A stretch of DNA of 64,000 nucleotides, from contig NZ_WBVT01000003.1 in assembly GCF_009193355.1 (NCBI RefSeq), forward strand, positions 62,001-126,000. Direction: 5' to 3'. The position numbers were made by a program, and so were the translations under genes. Below the pieces are notes generated by a model. It was not told the DNA's origin. It worked only from the letters and a program-made list of their open reading frames with translations, and ran no database searches. Of the stretch, positions 1 through 8,722 are shown piece by piece. Source of the stretch: Bifidobacterium leontopitheci. Its GTDB lineage: Bacteria; Actinomycetota; Actinomycetes; Actinomycetales; Bifidobacteriaceae. Every line of letters starts with the position of its first letter. Position 1 is the first letter of the stretch.

Positions 1-316
1 GATACTTCTCGATATCGGCGATGACGGCTTCTCTGTCTTCTCCATGAAGGATTCGTTTCCTTACTCCGTTAACAGCCAGCCTGCTGATGGTGGGCTCGCC
101 AATTGCGGAGATAACCAGTGGAGTACCGCCGAGAGTAACGAGCCCAGCTTCCATATTCATGCCGAATCCCATTGTTTTCAATCCTTTGGTCGTACTCGCC
201 GCACCGGGGATTCCGGAACTGTACTTTGATGCCAGATACATGACGCAGGCGGCTGCAATGCCGATTGCCTTAGGCAGCGTCTTATCCAACGTGAGTTTGG
301 GCATGTTCGTAATCAT
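1..316 (-). CDS. Hypothetical small membrane-associated protein, 3' end off the window
   Basis: An open frame runs from an ATG at 316 leftwards to the window edge (about 105 codons) without a stop. A good ribosome site (GAGGA) lies about 6 bases before the ATG. The protein starts MITNMPKLTLDKTLPKAIG and has one hydrophobic stretch at about residues 16-28, then a Gly/Thr-rich middle part with a second mildly hydrophobic segment (GLVTLGGTPLVISAIG) and a charged end (GVRKRILHGEDREAVIADIEKY). I do not recognise the family. One or two membrane segments are plausible. The next gene on the same strand starts at 643 and could be co-transcribed with it. Confidence 0.55.
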   Translation of the reverse strand, partial: MITNMPKLTLDKTLPKAIGIAAACVMYLASKYSSGIPGAASTTKGLKTMGFGMNMEAGLVTLGGTPLVISAIGEPTISRLAVNGVRKRILHGEDREAVIADIEKY

Positions 317-358
317 TGTGTTCCTCGTGAGGTTGGTTCCTGGAAAAAGCAATCATTC

Positions 359-388
359 GGTTGAAATGTTTTTCTGAGAGTTTCAACC
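359..388. other. Hairpin between two minus-strand genes
   Basis: The 8-bp arms GGTTGAAA (359-366) and TTTCAACC (381-388) flank a 14-base loop. On the plus strand the right arm runs into TTTTC, as in a terminator, but no plus-strand gene ends here. On the minus strand it lies just after the stop at 395 without a following T run. The role is uncertain. Confidence 0.35.
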
Positions 389-394
389 TTTTCG

Positions 395-643
395 TCACAT
401 CGCGTCGCGCAGCTCGTCTTCGGAATACCCGAACGTGTAGTCCTCGTCCATGCCGCTGGAGCCCCAGATGAGGGCGGAGTCGGAAGCGCTCAGGCATTCG
501 GCATCCGGGTACTCGTAGGCAACGTTGTCGGCGTTATGGTCATGCCCGATCATGCAACGGCAGGGTTCGGTGTCCTCCTCCTGTTCCCCGTTGTCATAGG
601 TGGTGATGAGCACCGTCTTCCAATGCAGTGGGCCGGTGGGCAT
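395..643 (-). CDS. Small acidic hypothetical protein
   Basis: This is an 82-residue acidic protein that I do not recognise. It carries the Cys-containing stretch EPCRCMIGHDHNADN, then an Asp/Glu/Ser-rich C-terminal half ending EDELRDAM. No signal peptide or membrane segment is visible. An ATG lies five codons upstream at 658, but AAGGAG sits 6 bases before the ATG at 643, so 643 is the better start. It lies between the serpin gene and the partial membrane-protein gene, all on the minus strand. A CRC pair close to HDH could bind a metal, but that is only a guess. Confidence 0.5.
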   Translation of the reverse strand: MPTGPLHWKTVLITTYDNGEQEEDTEPCRCMIGHDHNADNVAYEYPDAECLSASDSALIWGSSGMDEDYTFGYSEDELRDAM

Positions 644-818
644 ATCGTGCTCCTTCATATGATCGCTTCGTTGTCGGATATCGGTTGTTCCGCATGCCTG
701 CGAAACGTACTTGAGAATAAATGTATGCCACCGCCCGCGTCATACCTCAGTTCCCAACTGAATTTCGCGATATTCGATTGATGAGTCGACTGGTGTCCGC
801 GAGGCGCCGCGCCGGCGG

Positions 819-2066
819 CTATAGCTCCGTTTCAGGGGATTCCGGGTCGCGCAGGATGCCGAGGAACAGGGGAATCGTGTGACTGGAGCCAGGCAGATTG
901 GCGTAAAGCGTGTAGATGAAGGGGCGGTCCACACGCACGGTCACGGTCGTATCGGGTTCCGGCGGCGCTCCGGCTGCGAGCACGCGAATCATGGTGTATG
1001 CTGCAGCCTTCGCGCCCTCCTCGGTGACCTCCATGCGTGTCTCCTGAATGACCTGCCCGATGTGCAGCGGATTGTCGGACATGTCGGAGAAATCCGCCAG
1101 ATCAGGGTCGAATGCGCGTGTGATTCCCATGGCGCTCAACCGCATTCGCAAGGAGGCGGCATCGAACGTGGAATCGGTGATGAACCGTGGCATGGACAAA
1201 TCCACCAGACGTCGCCAACTGCTCTCGGCCGGTGCGTCGAGCGCATCTTCGAGCAGAAGCCTGTCGTGCAGAAGTCGGTCGAGACACATCGAATCATCGG
1301 GGAGTATGACACTCACACCGCCCGAATACCCGCTGAACGGCAAGGTGGCCTTGGTCCACCCATCGCCGCGCAGATATCCGGTGACGGTCGAAACGTCGTG
1401 CATCATAGGCGTGGGAGTGTCACCACGCACGCCGTGGAACATCTCGGGGCATGTCAGTTGTTCGTCGAACGTGCAGAGCCAACGTCCGTTGGAGACTAGC
1501 GCGTCGATCAGGACCAGAACGTCATCTGGATTCGTGTCGATCTCCGGTTTGAGCATGCCATGGGTGTGCGCGTCGATCCAATCTGACATGCGCCGGCCTG
1601 TGGATTGATCGAACGGTTCGTGGCCGAACACTTCGGCGGCGCATCGGCGCATCCCGTCCAGCCAGTCCTCATGGAGAGCGATTCCATCATGCACCCATAA
1701 CGAGTCGGCGATCTGATGGATGCGAGTGGCATTGAGCGCATCGCGGAACAGCCCCAAGTCGTCTGCGCCAATGTCCGCGGAACCCAGCATGGATTCCAGT
1801 TCACGTCGCGTTTCGCCGGCGGCGCCGGTGGCGACAAGTGCCAGTGCCGTCCACAGCGATGCAGGTGAGTAGTTCACGTTGCCGTCGACGGTCAGGAACA
1901 TAGGAGCGGATGCATGGGCGAACCGGCGAATCGCTTCCGTAACGCATTCGGGTGCTTCGGGCGCCGGCGGCGTATCCTCGTCATATTCGAACGTGGAGCA
2001 CCAGTCGTCATCAGTCCAGTCGTCGTCATCGTCATCGAAGAGGGTTTCATTCTCGTCGTCTTGCAT
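819..2066 (-). CDS. Serpin (serine protease inhibitor family), acidic N-terminus
   Basis: This 415-residue protein has the serpin fold signature along its length: a helical N-terminal half (YSPASLWTALALVATGA), the breach region, a hinge at about residues 346-356 (EVTEEGAKAAA) and the C-terminal DRPFIYTLY ... PLFLGIL strands. Counting 17 residues from the hinge Glu places the scissile bond near Ala365-Gly366, which would suit an elastase-like protease. Serpins of this kind occur in several bifidobacteria, where the B. longum enzyme inhibits elastases (known). Unusual here is an Asp-rich start (six Asp in a row near residue 11) with no signal peptide visible, so how it would meet an extracellular protease is unclear. 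The start has a strong ribosome site (AAGGAGG, 8 bases upstream). Confidence 0.9.
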   Translation of the reverse strand: MQDDENETLFDDDDDDWTDDDWCSTFEYDEDTPPAPEAPECVTEAIRRFAHASAPMFLTVDGNVNYSPASLWTALALVATGAAGETRRELESMLGSADIGADDLGLFRDALNATRIHQIADSLWVHDGIALHEDWLDGMRRCAAEVFGHEPFDQSTGRRMSDWIDAHTHGMLKPEIDTNPDDVLVLIDALVSNGRWLCTFDEQLTCPEMFHGVRGDTPTPMMHDVSTVTGYLRGDGWTKATLPFSGYSGGVSVILPDDSMCLDRLLHDRLLLEDALDAPAESSWRRLVDLSMPRFITDSTFDAASLRMRLSAMGITRAFDPDLADFSDMSDNPLHIGQVIQETRMEVTEEGAKAAAYTMIRVLAAGAPPEPDTTVTVRVDRPFIYTLYANLPGSSHTIPLFLGILRDPESPETEL

Positions 2067-2180
2067 CGTTCATTCCTCCTTGAATAAATCAATGCCTTCA
2101 GACTACCAGTCCGTCGTGTATGTTGTGCGTGGACGACGGTTCATGGTTTTCACGCCGCTGGAATCATGCACAGGGGACAT

Positions 2181-2236
2181 AAGGGGAGGGGCTGGTTTCC
2201 AGAGTCGCAGGACCCCGGAAACCAGCCCCTCCCCTT
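2181..2236 (-). terminator. Terminator-like hairpin after purL
   Basis: Two perfectly complementary 20-base arms (2181-2200 and 2217-2236; AAGGGGAGGGGCTGGTTTCC and its complement) enclose a 16-base loop. The hairpin begins 14 bases beyond the purL stop on the minus strand. Only a weak T-rich tail follows (TTATGT). It separates purL from the serpin gene. Confidence 0.75.
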
Positions 2237-2249
2237 AGCGGCTTATCGA

Positions 2250-5200
2250 TCACGCGGTGAAGTACTCCACGCCGGCCTCGAAGATTGGCTGGTACTTGTC
2301 GCCGGGCACGTTCACGTACAGGCCGTTGCCGCTACGCTCCGAGTGGCCCATCTTGCCGAACACGCGGCCATCCGGGCTGGTGATGCCCTCGATGGCGAGC
2401 AGCGAGCCGTTCGGGTTCACGTCAAGGTCCATGCCGGGCACACCGTCCTCGTTCACGTACTGCGTGGCGATCTGACCGTTGGCCTTGAGCTGTTCGAGCA
2501 CCGGCTCGGCGGCCACGAAGCGGCCCTCGCCGTGCGAAATCGCCACGGTGTGCACGTCGCCCACGTTCGTCTTCGCCAGCCACGGGGAGAGGTTCGACGC
2601 GACGCGCGTGCGCACCAGACGGCTCTGGTGACGGCCGATCGTGTTGAAGGTCAGCGTCGGGCATTCGGCGGTCATCGGCACGATGTCGCCGAACGGCACC
2701 AGGCCCAGCTTGATGAGCGCCTGGAAGCCGTTGCAGATGCCGAGCATCAGGCCGTCACGGTTCTGCAGCAGGTCGCGCACGGCCTCGGTGACGGCGGGTG
2801 CGCGGAAGAACGCGGTGATGAACTTCGCGGAGCCGTCCGGCTCGTCGCCGCCCGAGAAGCCGCCGGGGATCATCACGATTTGGCTGCGGCCGATCTCCTC
2901 GGCCAGCGCGGCGGTGGACTTGGCCACGTCCTCCGGCGTGAGGTTGTTCACGATGAGCGTGGTCACGTCCGCGCCGGCGCGCTCGAACGCGGCGGCCGAA
3001 TCGTACTCGCAGTTGTTGCCCGGGAACACGGGGATCACCACATGCGGCTTGGCCACGGGGGCGCCCACGTACACGGTCTTCTTCGGGGTCTCATACGTCA
3101 CGGCCTCGACGCTCTTGCCGGCATCGGCAGCGGCGGCGGCCACGTTCTTGGAACGATACGGGAACACGGACTCGATGCCGGACTCCCACGCCTCCTGCAC
3201 GTCGTTCAGGTCCAGCGTCTCGCCGGCGGCCTTGAACACGTAATCGGACGTGGTGACGCCGATCTCGGCGACGGACACGCGGTTGGATGCGGCCGGCACC
3301 TTCTCGTTGTCCGCGAGCTCGACGATGAACGAGCCGTAGGCCGGGGCGAACAGGTCGTCCGCCGAGATGCCGTCGTTCAGCGTCACGCCGATGCGGTTGC
3401 CGAGCGTCATCTTGAACAGCGCCTCGGCGGTGCCGCCGTAGCCCGGGGTGGAGACGGCCAGCGCCACGTGGTGCGACGGGTCGGTGAGCTCCTCGACCAG
3501 CGAGAACGCCTCGAGCAGCGCATCCTTGTCCGGCGTGAGGCCGTCGGCCAGATACTGCGGCGCGATGCGTACGAGACGGTGGCCGGCGCCCTTGAACTCG
3601 GGCGAAGTGGTGCGCTTCATGCTGCCCACGGCCACGGCGAAGGAGATCAGCGTCGGCGGCACGTCGAGGTTCTCGAACGAGCCGGACATGGAGTCCTTGC
3701 CGCCGATCGCGCCGGCGCCCAGATCGATCTGCGCCATGAGCGCGCCCAGCACGGCCGCGGTCGGCTTGCCCCAGCGCTCCGGCTCGTCGCGCAGCTTCTC
3801 GAAGTACTCCTGGAAGCTCAGGTACGCCTTCTCGTGCTCGAAGCCTGCGGCCACGAGCTTGGCCAGCGATTCGACCACGGACAGGTACGCGCCGGTGAAC
3901 TGGTTCTTCTCCATGAGATACGGGTTGAAGCCCCATGCCATGGCGGATGCGGTGGTGGTCTCGCCGAACACCGGGATCTTGGCGACCATGGCCAGGTTCG
4001 GGGTGAGCTGGCGGCGGCCGCCGAACGGCATGAGCACAGTGCCCGCGCCGATCGTGGAATCGAAACGCTCCGACAGGCCCTTGTTGGACGCCACGTTGAG
4101 GTCGGTGACCAGCGCGTGCATGCGCTCGGCCAGCGAGCCGGAACGCCATGCGGCCGGCACCGCGTAGCCCTGTTGCGCCTCGACGTGCACGACCTGATGC
4201 TTGGATGCGCCGTTGGAGGCGAGGAACGAGCGCTTGAGGTTCACGATCTCGTCGCCGTTCCACGTCATCACCATGCGCGGATCCTCGGTCACGGTGGCGA
4301 TCACGGTCGCCTCGAGGTTCTCCTCACGGGCGTACTTCAGGAACTCGTCCACGTCCTCGGCGGCCACGTCCACGGCCATGCGCTCCTGCGATTCGGAGAT
4401 CGCCAGCTCGGTGCCGTCAAGGCCCTCGTACTTCTTGGGCACGGTGTTGAGGTCCACGTACAGGCCGTCTGCGAGCTCGCCGACCGCCACGGACACGCCG
4501 CCCGCGCCGAAATCGTTGCAGCGCTTGATCAGACGGCAGGCGTCGCCGCGACGGAACAGACGCTGCAGCTTACGCTCCACGGGAGCGTTGCCCTTCTGCA
4601 CCTCGGCGCCGTCGAGTTCGAGCGATTCGACGTTGTGCGCCTTGGACGCGCCGGTCGCGCCGCCGATGCCGTCACGGCCGGTGCGACCGCCGAGCAGGAT
4701 GATCTTGTCGCCGGGGGCGGGGGTCTCGCGGCGCACGTGGTCCGCCGGGGTGGCGGCCACGACCGCGCCCACCTCCATGCGCTTGGCGACATAGCCCGGG
4801 TGGTAGATCTCGTCGACCTGGCCGGTGGCCAGTCCGATCTGGTTGCCGTAGGAGCTGTAGCCGGCAGCGGCGGTGGTCACGAGCTTGCGCTGGGGGAGCT
4901 TGCCCTCAAGCGTCTGGGAGACCGGGACGGTCGGGTCCGCGGCGCCGGTGACGCGCATGGCCTGGTACACGTAGGAGCGGCCCGACAGGGGGTCGCGGAT
5001 GCAGCCGCCGATGCAGGTGGCCGCGCCGCCGAAGGGCTCGATCTCGGTGGGGTGGTTGTGCGTCTCGTTCTTGAACAGGAACAGCCAGTCCTGGTCCTCG
5101 CCGTCGACGTCGACCTTCACCTTGACGGTGCAGGCGTTGATCTCCTCGGACTCGTCCAGACCGGTCAGGATGCCGTTCTTCTTGAGCCACTTCGCGCCGA

Positions 5201-6011
5201 TCGTGCCCATGTCCATGAGGCAGACGGGCTTGGCGTCGCGGCCCAGCTCGTGGCGGATCTCAAGATACTTGTCGAAGGCGGCCTTCACGGTCGCGTCGTC
5301 GATTGTGACCTCGTCCAGCTCGGTGCCGAACGTGGTGTGGCGGCAGTGGTCGGACCAATAGGTGTCGATTACCTTGATTTCGGTGATCGTGGGCTCACGA
5401 CCTTCCTCGGCGAAGTATCGCTGGCAGAACTCCAGGTCGGCGAGGTCCATGGCGAGCCCTCGCTCGTCGATGAACCGCTGGCCGGCCTCGGCGTCCATCT
5501 CGTCGAAGCCCTTGATGACCTCCACCTTGCCGGGGGTGGGCACCTGGGTCTTCAGTGTGTCCTTCACGGCCAGAGACGCCTCGCGCGCCTCCACAGGGTT
5601 GATCACGTAACGCTTGATGGCTTCGACGTCCGCGTCCGTCAGCTCGCCTTCCAGCGCATACACCTTGGCGGAGCGGACGGTGGGGCGCTCGCCCTGGGAG
5701 ATGAGCTGGATGCATTCGCTGGCCGAGTCGGCGCGCTGGTCGAACTGGCCGGGCAGGTATTCGGTGGCGAACACCGTGGCGTCGCCGAAGTCGGGCAGGT
5801 CGGCCGACACGTCATCCACCTGCGGCTCGCTGAACACGGTCGGGGTGGCCTGGCGGAACAGCTCCTCGCTGATGCCCTCCACGTCGTAGCGGTTGACGAT
5901 GCGGACGGCGTTGAGGCCCGAGATGCCGAGAATGGTGCGCAGTTCGCCGGCGAGCTGCTGGGCTTCGACGTCGAACCCGGGCTTCTTCTCCACGTACACG
6001 CGGAAAACCAT
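2250..6011 (-). CDS. purL: Phosphoribosylformylglycinamidine synthase, large single-chain type
   Basis: It catalyses the glutamine-dependent conversion of FGAR to FGAM, the fourth step of purine synthesis, in the cytoplasm. At 1253 residues it is the long form that carries synthase and glutaminase in one chain, not the PurS/PurQ/small-PurL set found in many Gram-positives. The N-terminal region starts MVFRVYVEKKPG; the synthetase body includes DTYWSDHCRHTTF and ETHNHPTEIEPFGGA; the C-terminal glutaminase (last roughly 260 residues) has PVFPGNNCEYDS, the MIPGGFSGGDE loop and the Cys nucleophile in LGICNGFQAL, with a His in the VAISHGEGRF motif. The frame is open 39 codons further upstream, but the ATG at 6011 has AAAGGA just before it and matches the family's N-terminus. 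purC lies 187 bases upstream on the same strand. Confidence 0.96.
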   Translation of the reverse strand: MVFRVYVEKKPGFDVEAQQLAGELRTILGISGLNAVRIVNRYDVEGISEELFRQATPTVFSEPQVDDVSADLPDFGDATVFATEYLPGQFDQRADSASECIQLISQGERPTVRSAKVYALEGELTDADVEAIKRYVINPVEAREASLAVKDTLKTQVPTPGKVEVIKGFDEMDAEAGQRFIDERGLAMDLADLEFCQRYFAEEGREPTITEIKVIDTYWSDHCRHTTFGTELDEVTIDDATVKAAFDKYLEIRHELGRDAKPVCLMDMGTIGAKWLKKNGILTGLDESEEINACTVKVKVDVDGEDQDWLFLFKNETHNHPTEIEPFGGAATCIGGCIRDPLSGRSYVYQAMRVTGAADPTVPVSQTLEGKLPQRKLVTTAAAGYSSYGNQIGLATGQVDEIYHPGYVAKRMEVGAVVAATPADHVRRETPAPGDKIILLGGRTGRDGIGGATGASKAHNVESLELDGAEVQKGNAPVERKLQRLFRRGDACRLIKRCNDFGAGGVSVAVGELADGLYVDLNTVPKKYEGLDGTELAISESQERMAVDVAAEDVDEFLKYAREENLEATVIATVTEDPRMVMTWNGDEIVNLKRSFLASNGASKHQVVHVEAQQGYAVPAAWRSGSLAERMHALVTDLNVASNKGLSERFDSTIGAGTVLMPFGGRRQLTPNLAMVAKIPVFGETTTASAMAWGFNPYLMEKNQFTGAYLSVVESLAKLVAAGFEHEKAYLSFQEYFEKLRDEPERWGKPTAAVLGALMAQIDLGAGAIGGKDSMSGSFENLDVPPTLISFAVAVGSMKRTTSPEFKGAGHRLVRIAPQYLADGLTPDKDALLEAFSLVEELTDPSHHVALAVSTPGYGGTAEALFKMTLGNRIGVTLNDGISADDLFAPAYGSFIVELADNEKVPAASNRVSVAEIGVTTSDYVFKAAGETLDLNDVQEAWESGIESVFPYRSKNVAAAAADAGKSVEAVTYETPKKTVYVGAPVAKPHVVIPVFPGNNCEYDSAAAFERAGADVTTLIVNNLTPEDVAKSTAALAEEIGRSQIVMIPGGFSGGDEPDGSAKFITAFFRAPAVTEAVRDLLQNRDGLMLGICNGFQALIKLGLVPFGDIVPMTAECPTLTFNTIGRHQSRLVRTRVASNLSPWLAKTNVGDVHTVAISHGEGRFVAAEPVLEQLKANGQIATQYVNEDGVPGMDLDVNPNGSLLAIEGITSPDGRVFGKMGHSERSGNGLYVNVPGDKYQPIFEAGVEYFTA

Positions 6012-6198
6012 GGGAATCCTTTCGTTTGGGAAGTGCTTTGGGGTGCTTTGCAGCGGTGATGAAAGACTGGTGAATATGAATATGGCCCCCGTTGGCGGGT
6101 CTGCGGGGACACTGTCCGGGACGGTCACCGCAGGATTTGCGGATCGTCATCCCCGGCCGGTGTCCGACCGGCAGCCCCCGCCGATGGGAGCCAGAACG

Positions 6199-6951
6199 TC
6201 ACTCGGCGCGCTCGACGCCTTCGGCCTCGGCCAGCTTGACCAGGCGACCGTAGATCTCCTCGTACGCGGGGATGATGTTGCCCAGGTCGCGGCGGAAGAG
6301 GTCCTTGTCGAGGTGCTCGATCTTGCCGCTGTGGTCCTTGAGGTCCCACAGGCGGCAGGTGTCCGGCGTGATCTCGTCGGCGAGCAGGATGGTGCCGTCG
6401 GAGGTCTTGCCCTCCTCGATCTTGAAGTCGACCAGCTGCACGTCGATCTTCGAGAAGATGTCGAGCAGGCCCTTGTTCACGGCGCGGGCGATGCGGGAGA
6501 TCTCAGCGAGCTCCTCCTCGGTGGCCAGTCCCAGGGCCACGATGCCGTCGTCGTTGATGAACGGGTCGCCCAGGTCATCGGACTTGAGGCAGAACTCGAG
6601 GATCGGCTTCTTGAGCGGGGTGCCTTCCTTGACGCCGTAGCGCTTGGCGAAGGAGCCGGCGGCGGTGTTGCGCATGATGATCTCAAGCGGGAACATGTCC
6701 ATCTTCTTCACCAGCTGCTCGGTGTCGGAAAGACGCTTGATGAAGTGGCTGTCCACGCCGCGGGCCTTGAGCAGGTCGAAGATGACGGAGGTGATGTGGT
6801 TGTTCAGGTTGCCCTTGCCTTCGATCTGGGCCTTCTTCGCGCCGTTGCCGGCGGTCGCCTGATTCATGTATTCGACCCAGAGCACATCGGGGTCGTCGGT
6901 CGCGTACATCTTCTTGGCTTTGCCCTGGTAGAGCATTTCCAGTTTCTCCAT
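6199..6951 (-). CDS. purC: SAICAR synthetase
   Basis: It joins CAIR and aspartate using ATP to give SAICAR in purine synthesis. The 250-residue chain is the usual length. Family marks include [11 protein letters not shown] near the start, [30 protein letters not shown] and [23 protein letters not shown] (the nucleotide and substrate sites). The ATG at 6951 has GGAAGG 5-6 bases upstream. It is followed on the same strand by purL and preceded by purT, from which a long hairpin separates it. purC and purL therefore probably form one transcription unit. Confidence 0.96.
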   Translation of the reverse strand: MEKLEMLYQGKAKKMYATDDPDVLWVEYMNQATAGNGAKKAQIEGKGNLNNHITSVIFDLLKARGVDSHFIKRLSDTEQLVKKMDMFPLEIIMRNTAAGSFAKRYGVKEGTPLKKPILEFCLKSDDLGDPFINDDGIVALGLATEEELAEISRIARAVNKGLLDIFSKIDVQLVDFKIEEGKTSDGTILLADEITPDTCRLWDLKDHSGKIEHLDKDLFRRDLGNIIPAYEEIYGRLVKLAEAEGVERAE

Positions 6952-7016
6952 AATCGCCTTCCAAATCGTGCCTGAGCGGCGGAATTTCTGGGTGAACTAA
7001 CGGTAAAAGGATAGCA

Positions 7017-7090
7017 ATGGGCGGCTACATGCGACATGCGCCGCACGCGTCGGAAAACACGTGCGGCGCATGCCGCATGTAGCCGCCCAT
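7017..7090 (-). terminator. Very long hairpin between purT and purC
   Basis: Arms of 31 bases (7017-7047 and 7060-7090) pair with one G-T mismatch around a 12-base loop. The outer part reads ATGGGCGGCTACATGCG with its exact complement on the right. It lies after the purT stop and before the purC start, so it most likely ends purT transcription. No T run follows. The length and perfection of the stem are striking. Confidence 0.7.
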
Positions 7091-7139
7091 CGGGGGCGTC
7101 TCGCAATCGGAACGGTGGCAGGGTCGTCGTCCCCGGCGC

Positions 7140-8450
7140 TCAGCGCACCGTGATGCGCAGCGCGTCGGCCACCTGGGCGGCCTTGTCGCGGGCGTCGGCT
7201 TCGTCGTCGCCGACCGCCAGAGCCACCGCCATGCGGCGATGGCCGTGCACCTCGGGCTTGGCGAAGATGCGCAGGTCGGTGCCCGGGTCGATCAGCGCGC
7301 GGGCGACGTTCGAGAATTCGGCCCTGCCGTCGCCTTCCACGACGATCGCATGGCTGGCCGCCACGCCGTCGCCCGTCAGGGTCATCGCCACATGACGAGC
7401 GGTGATCGGCATGCCGAGGATGGCGCGCGCGTGGATCGCGAACTCGCTCAGCCGCTGCGAGATCATCGTCACCATGCCGGTGTCGTGCGGACGCGGCGAC
7501 ACCTCGTTGAACAGCACCGAGCCGTCCTTGAGCACGAACAGCTCCACGCCGTACACGCCCCAGCCGGTCTCGCCTGCCTGCTGGGCGCGGGCGACCAGAC
7601 CGTCGACGATGCCGCGCGCGATGATGTTCGCCTGCGCCAGCACCGGCTCGGCGCACGCGGCAGGCTGCCACGACTCGCGGTAGTCGCCGGACTGCTGCCG
7701 CTGCCCGATCGGCGCGCAGGTCACGATGCCTGCCGACGACGAGACCGTCAGCACCGTCAGCTCATAATCCAGGTCGACCAGCGCCTCGACGATCACCCGG
7801 GAGATGTCTCCCTCGTCGTGGGCCCGGCGTCCCTCCTGCGCCTCGGTCCATGCCGCGTCGATCCCATCCGCCGAGCGCACGACCGACTGGCCGTGGCCGG
7901 ACGAGCTCATCACCGGCTTGACCACGCAAGGGTAGCCGACCGCCTCGGCGCCGGCGCGCAGCTCCTCGAGGGACCCCGCGAACCGGTACGGCGTGGTCGG
8001 CAGCCCCAGCTCCTCGTGCGCCAGGACGCGCAGCCGTTCGCGGTCCATGCAGATGGCGGCGATTCCGGCGCTCGGCACCACCTGGATGCCACGGGCCGCC
8101 GCATCCGCCAGCTCGGATGTGGCGATCGCCTCGACCTCGGGGACGATGATGTCCGGGCGCACCTCGTCGATCAGTGCGCGCAGCTGTGCGGCGTTCGCCA
8201 TGTCGAGCACGCGGCGCTCATGCGCCACCTGCTGCGCGGGCGCGCCGTCATAGGAATCGGCGGCGCACACCCAGGCGCCGAGCCTCATCAGCTCGATGGC
8301 GACCTCTTTGCCGAGCTCGCCGGAGCCGAGGAACAGCACGCGGGTGGCCCGGTCGCCGTACGGGGTGCCGAGCACACGGCCTTCGGCTGGCTGCGCGTCG
8401 GCCTGTTCAACGAGGGTGGATGATGTCTGTGTCGCTGTCATACGGGTCAT
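7140..8450 (-). CDS. purT: Formate-dependent phosphoribosylglycinamide formyltransferase
   Basis: PurT makes FGAR from GAR using formate and ATP instead of formyl-tetrahydrofolate. The protein resembles Escherichia coli PurT throughout: VLFLGSGELGKEVAIE at the N-terminal nucleotide-binding fold, VPEVEAIATSEL, the ATP-grasp stretch YPCVVKPVMSSSGHGQS, GDYRESWQP and FNEVSPRPHDTGMVTMISQ. The length (436 residues from this start) fits a slightly extended PurT. Several in-frame ATGs are possible (8441, 8450, 8459, and more upstream); none has a strong ribosome site, so the start is uncertain. Formate is a known end product of bifidobacterial metabolism, which would give this enzyme its substrate (inference). 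Confidence 0.93.
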   Translation of the reverse strand: MTRMTATQTSSTLVEQADAQPAEGRVLGTPYGDRATRVLFLGSGELGKEVAIELMRLGAWVCAADSYDGAPAQQVAHERRVLDMANAAQLRALIDEVRPDIIVPEVEAIATSELADAAARGIQVVPSAGIAAICMDRERLRVLAHEELGLPTTPYRFAGSLEELRAGAEAVGYPCVVKPVMSSSGHGQSVVRSADGIDAAWTEAQEGRRAHDEGDISRVIVEALVDLDYELTVLTVSSSAGIVTCAPIGQRQQSGDYRESWQPAACAEPVLAQANIIARGIVDGLVARAQQAGETGWGVYGVELFVLKDGSVLFNEVSPRPHDTGMVTMISQRLSEFAIHARAILGMPITARHVAMTLTGDGVAASHAIVVEGDGRAEFSNVARALIDPGTDLRIFAKPEVHGHRRMAVALAVGDDEADARDKAAQVADALRITVR

Positions 8451-8722
8451 ACGGCACATTGTGCCATCGAGGGGATACGCAGGCGACACGGCCCGCAGGC
8501 CGCGCCCTCTCTTGCGATGGCGCCGCCTTGATGACGGCCCATAAACAACGTCTATGGCGTGGGGCTTGTGCGCGCCGCCCGCGCATGCCATCATGGATGT
8601 CACCGGGCGGCACGAAGGGGCTGCACCGGGCCAACGTTACACGGGGGAAGGCGCGCCGCGCATGGCGGCGCAGGTCGGTGAGGGAACACGATGCGGGGGA
8701 GCGTCGGCGGTACGATGATGCA

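Noticed and set aside
2166..6059. 1297-codon open frame on the plus strand opposite purL
   Set aside because: It mirrors purL. Its translation is His/Arg/Val/Ala-rich with no family resemblance, as expected for the complement of a GC-rich gene. purL has all catalytic motifs and a ribosome site.
6012..6198. Purine riboswitch in the purC-purL gap
   Set aside because: No conserved purine or PRPP/ppGpp aptamer core could be recognised; only short G+C-rich inverted stretches.
8174..8722. N-terminal extension of the glycosyltransferase up to 8174
   Set aside because: This part lies opposite purT, is Arg-rich and unlike any GT domain; homology begins after the ATG at 8723.
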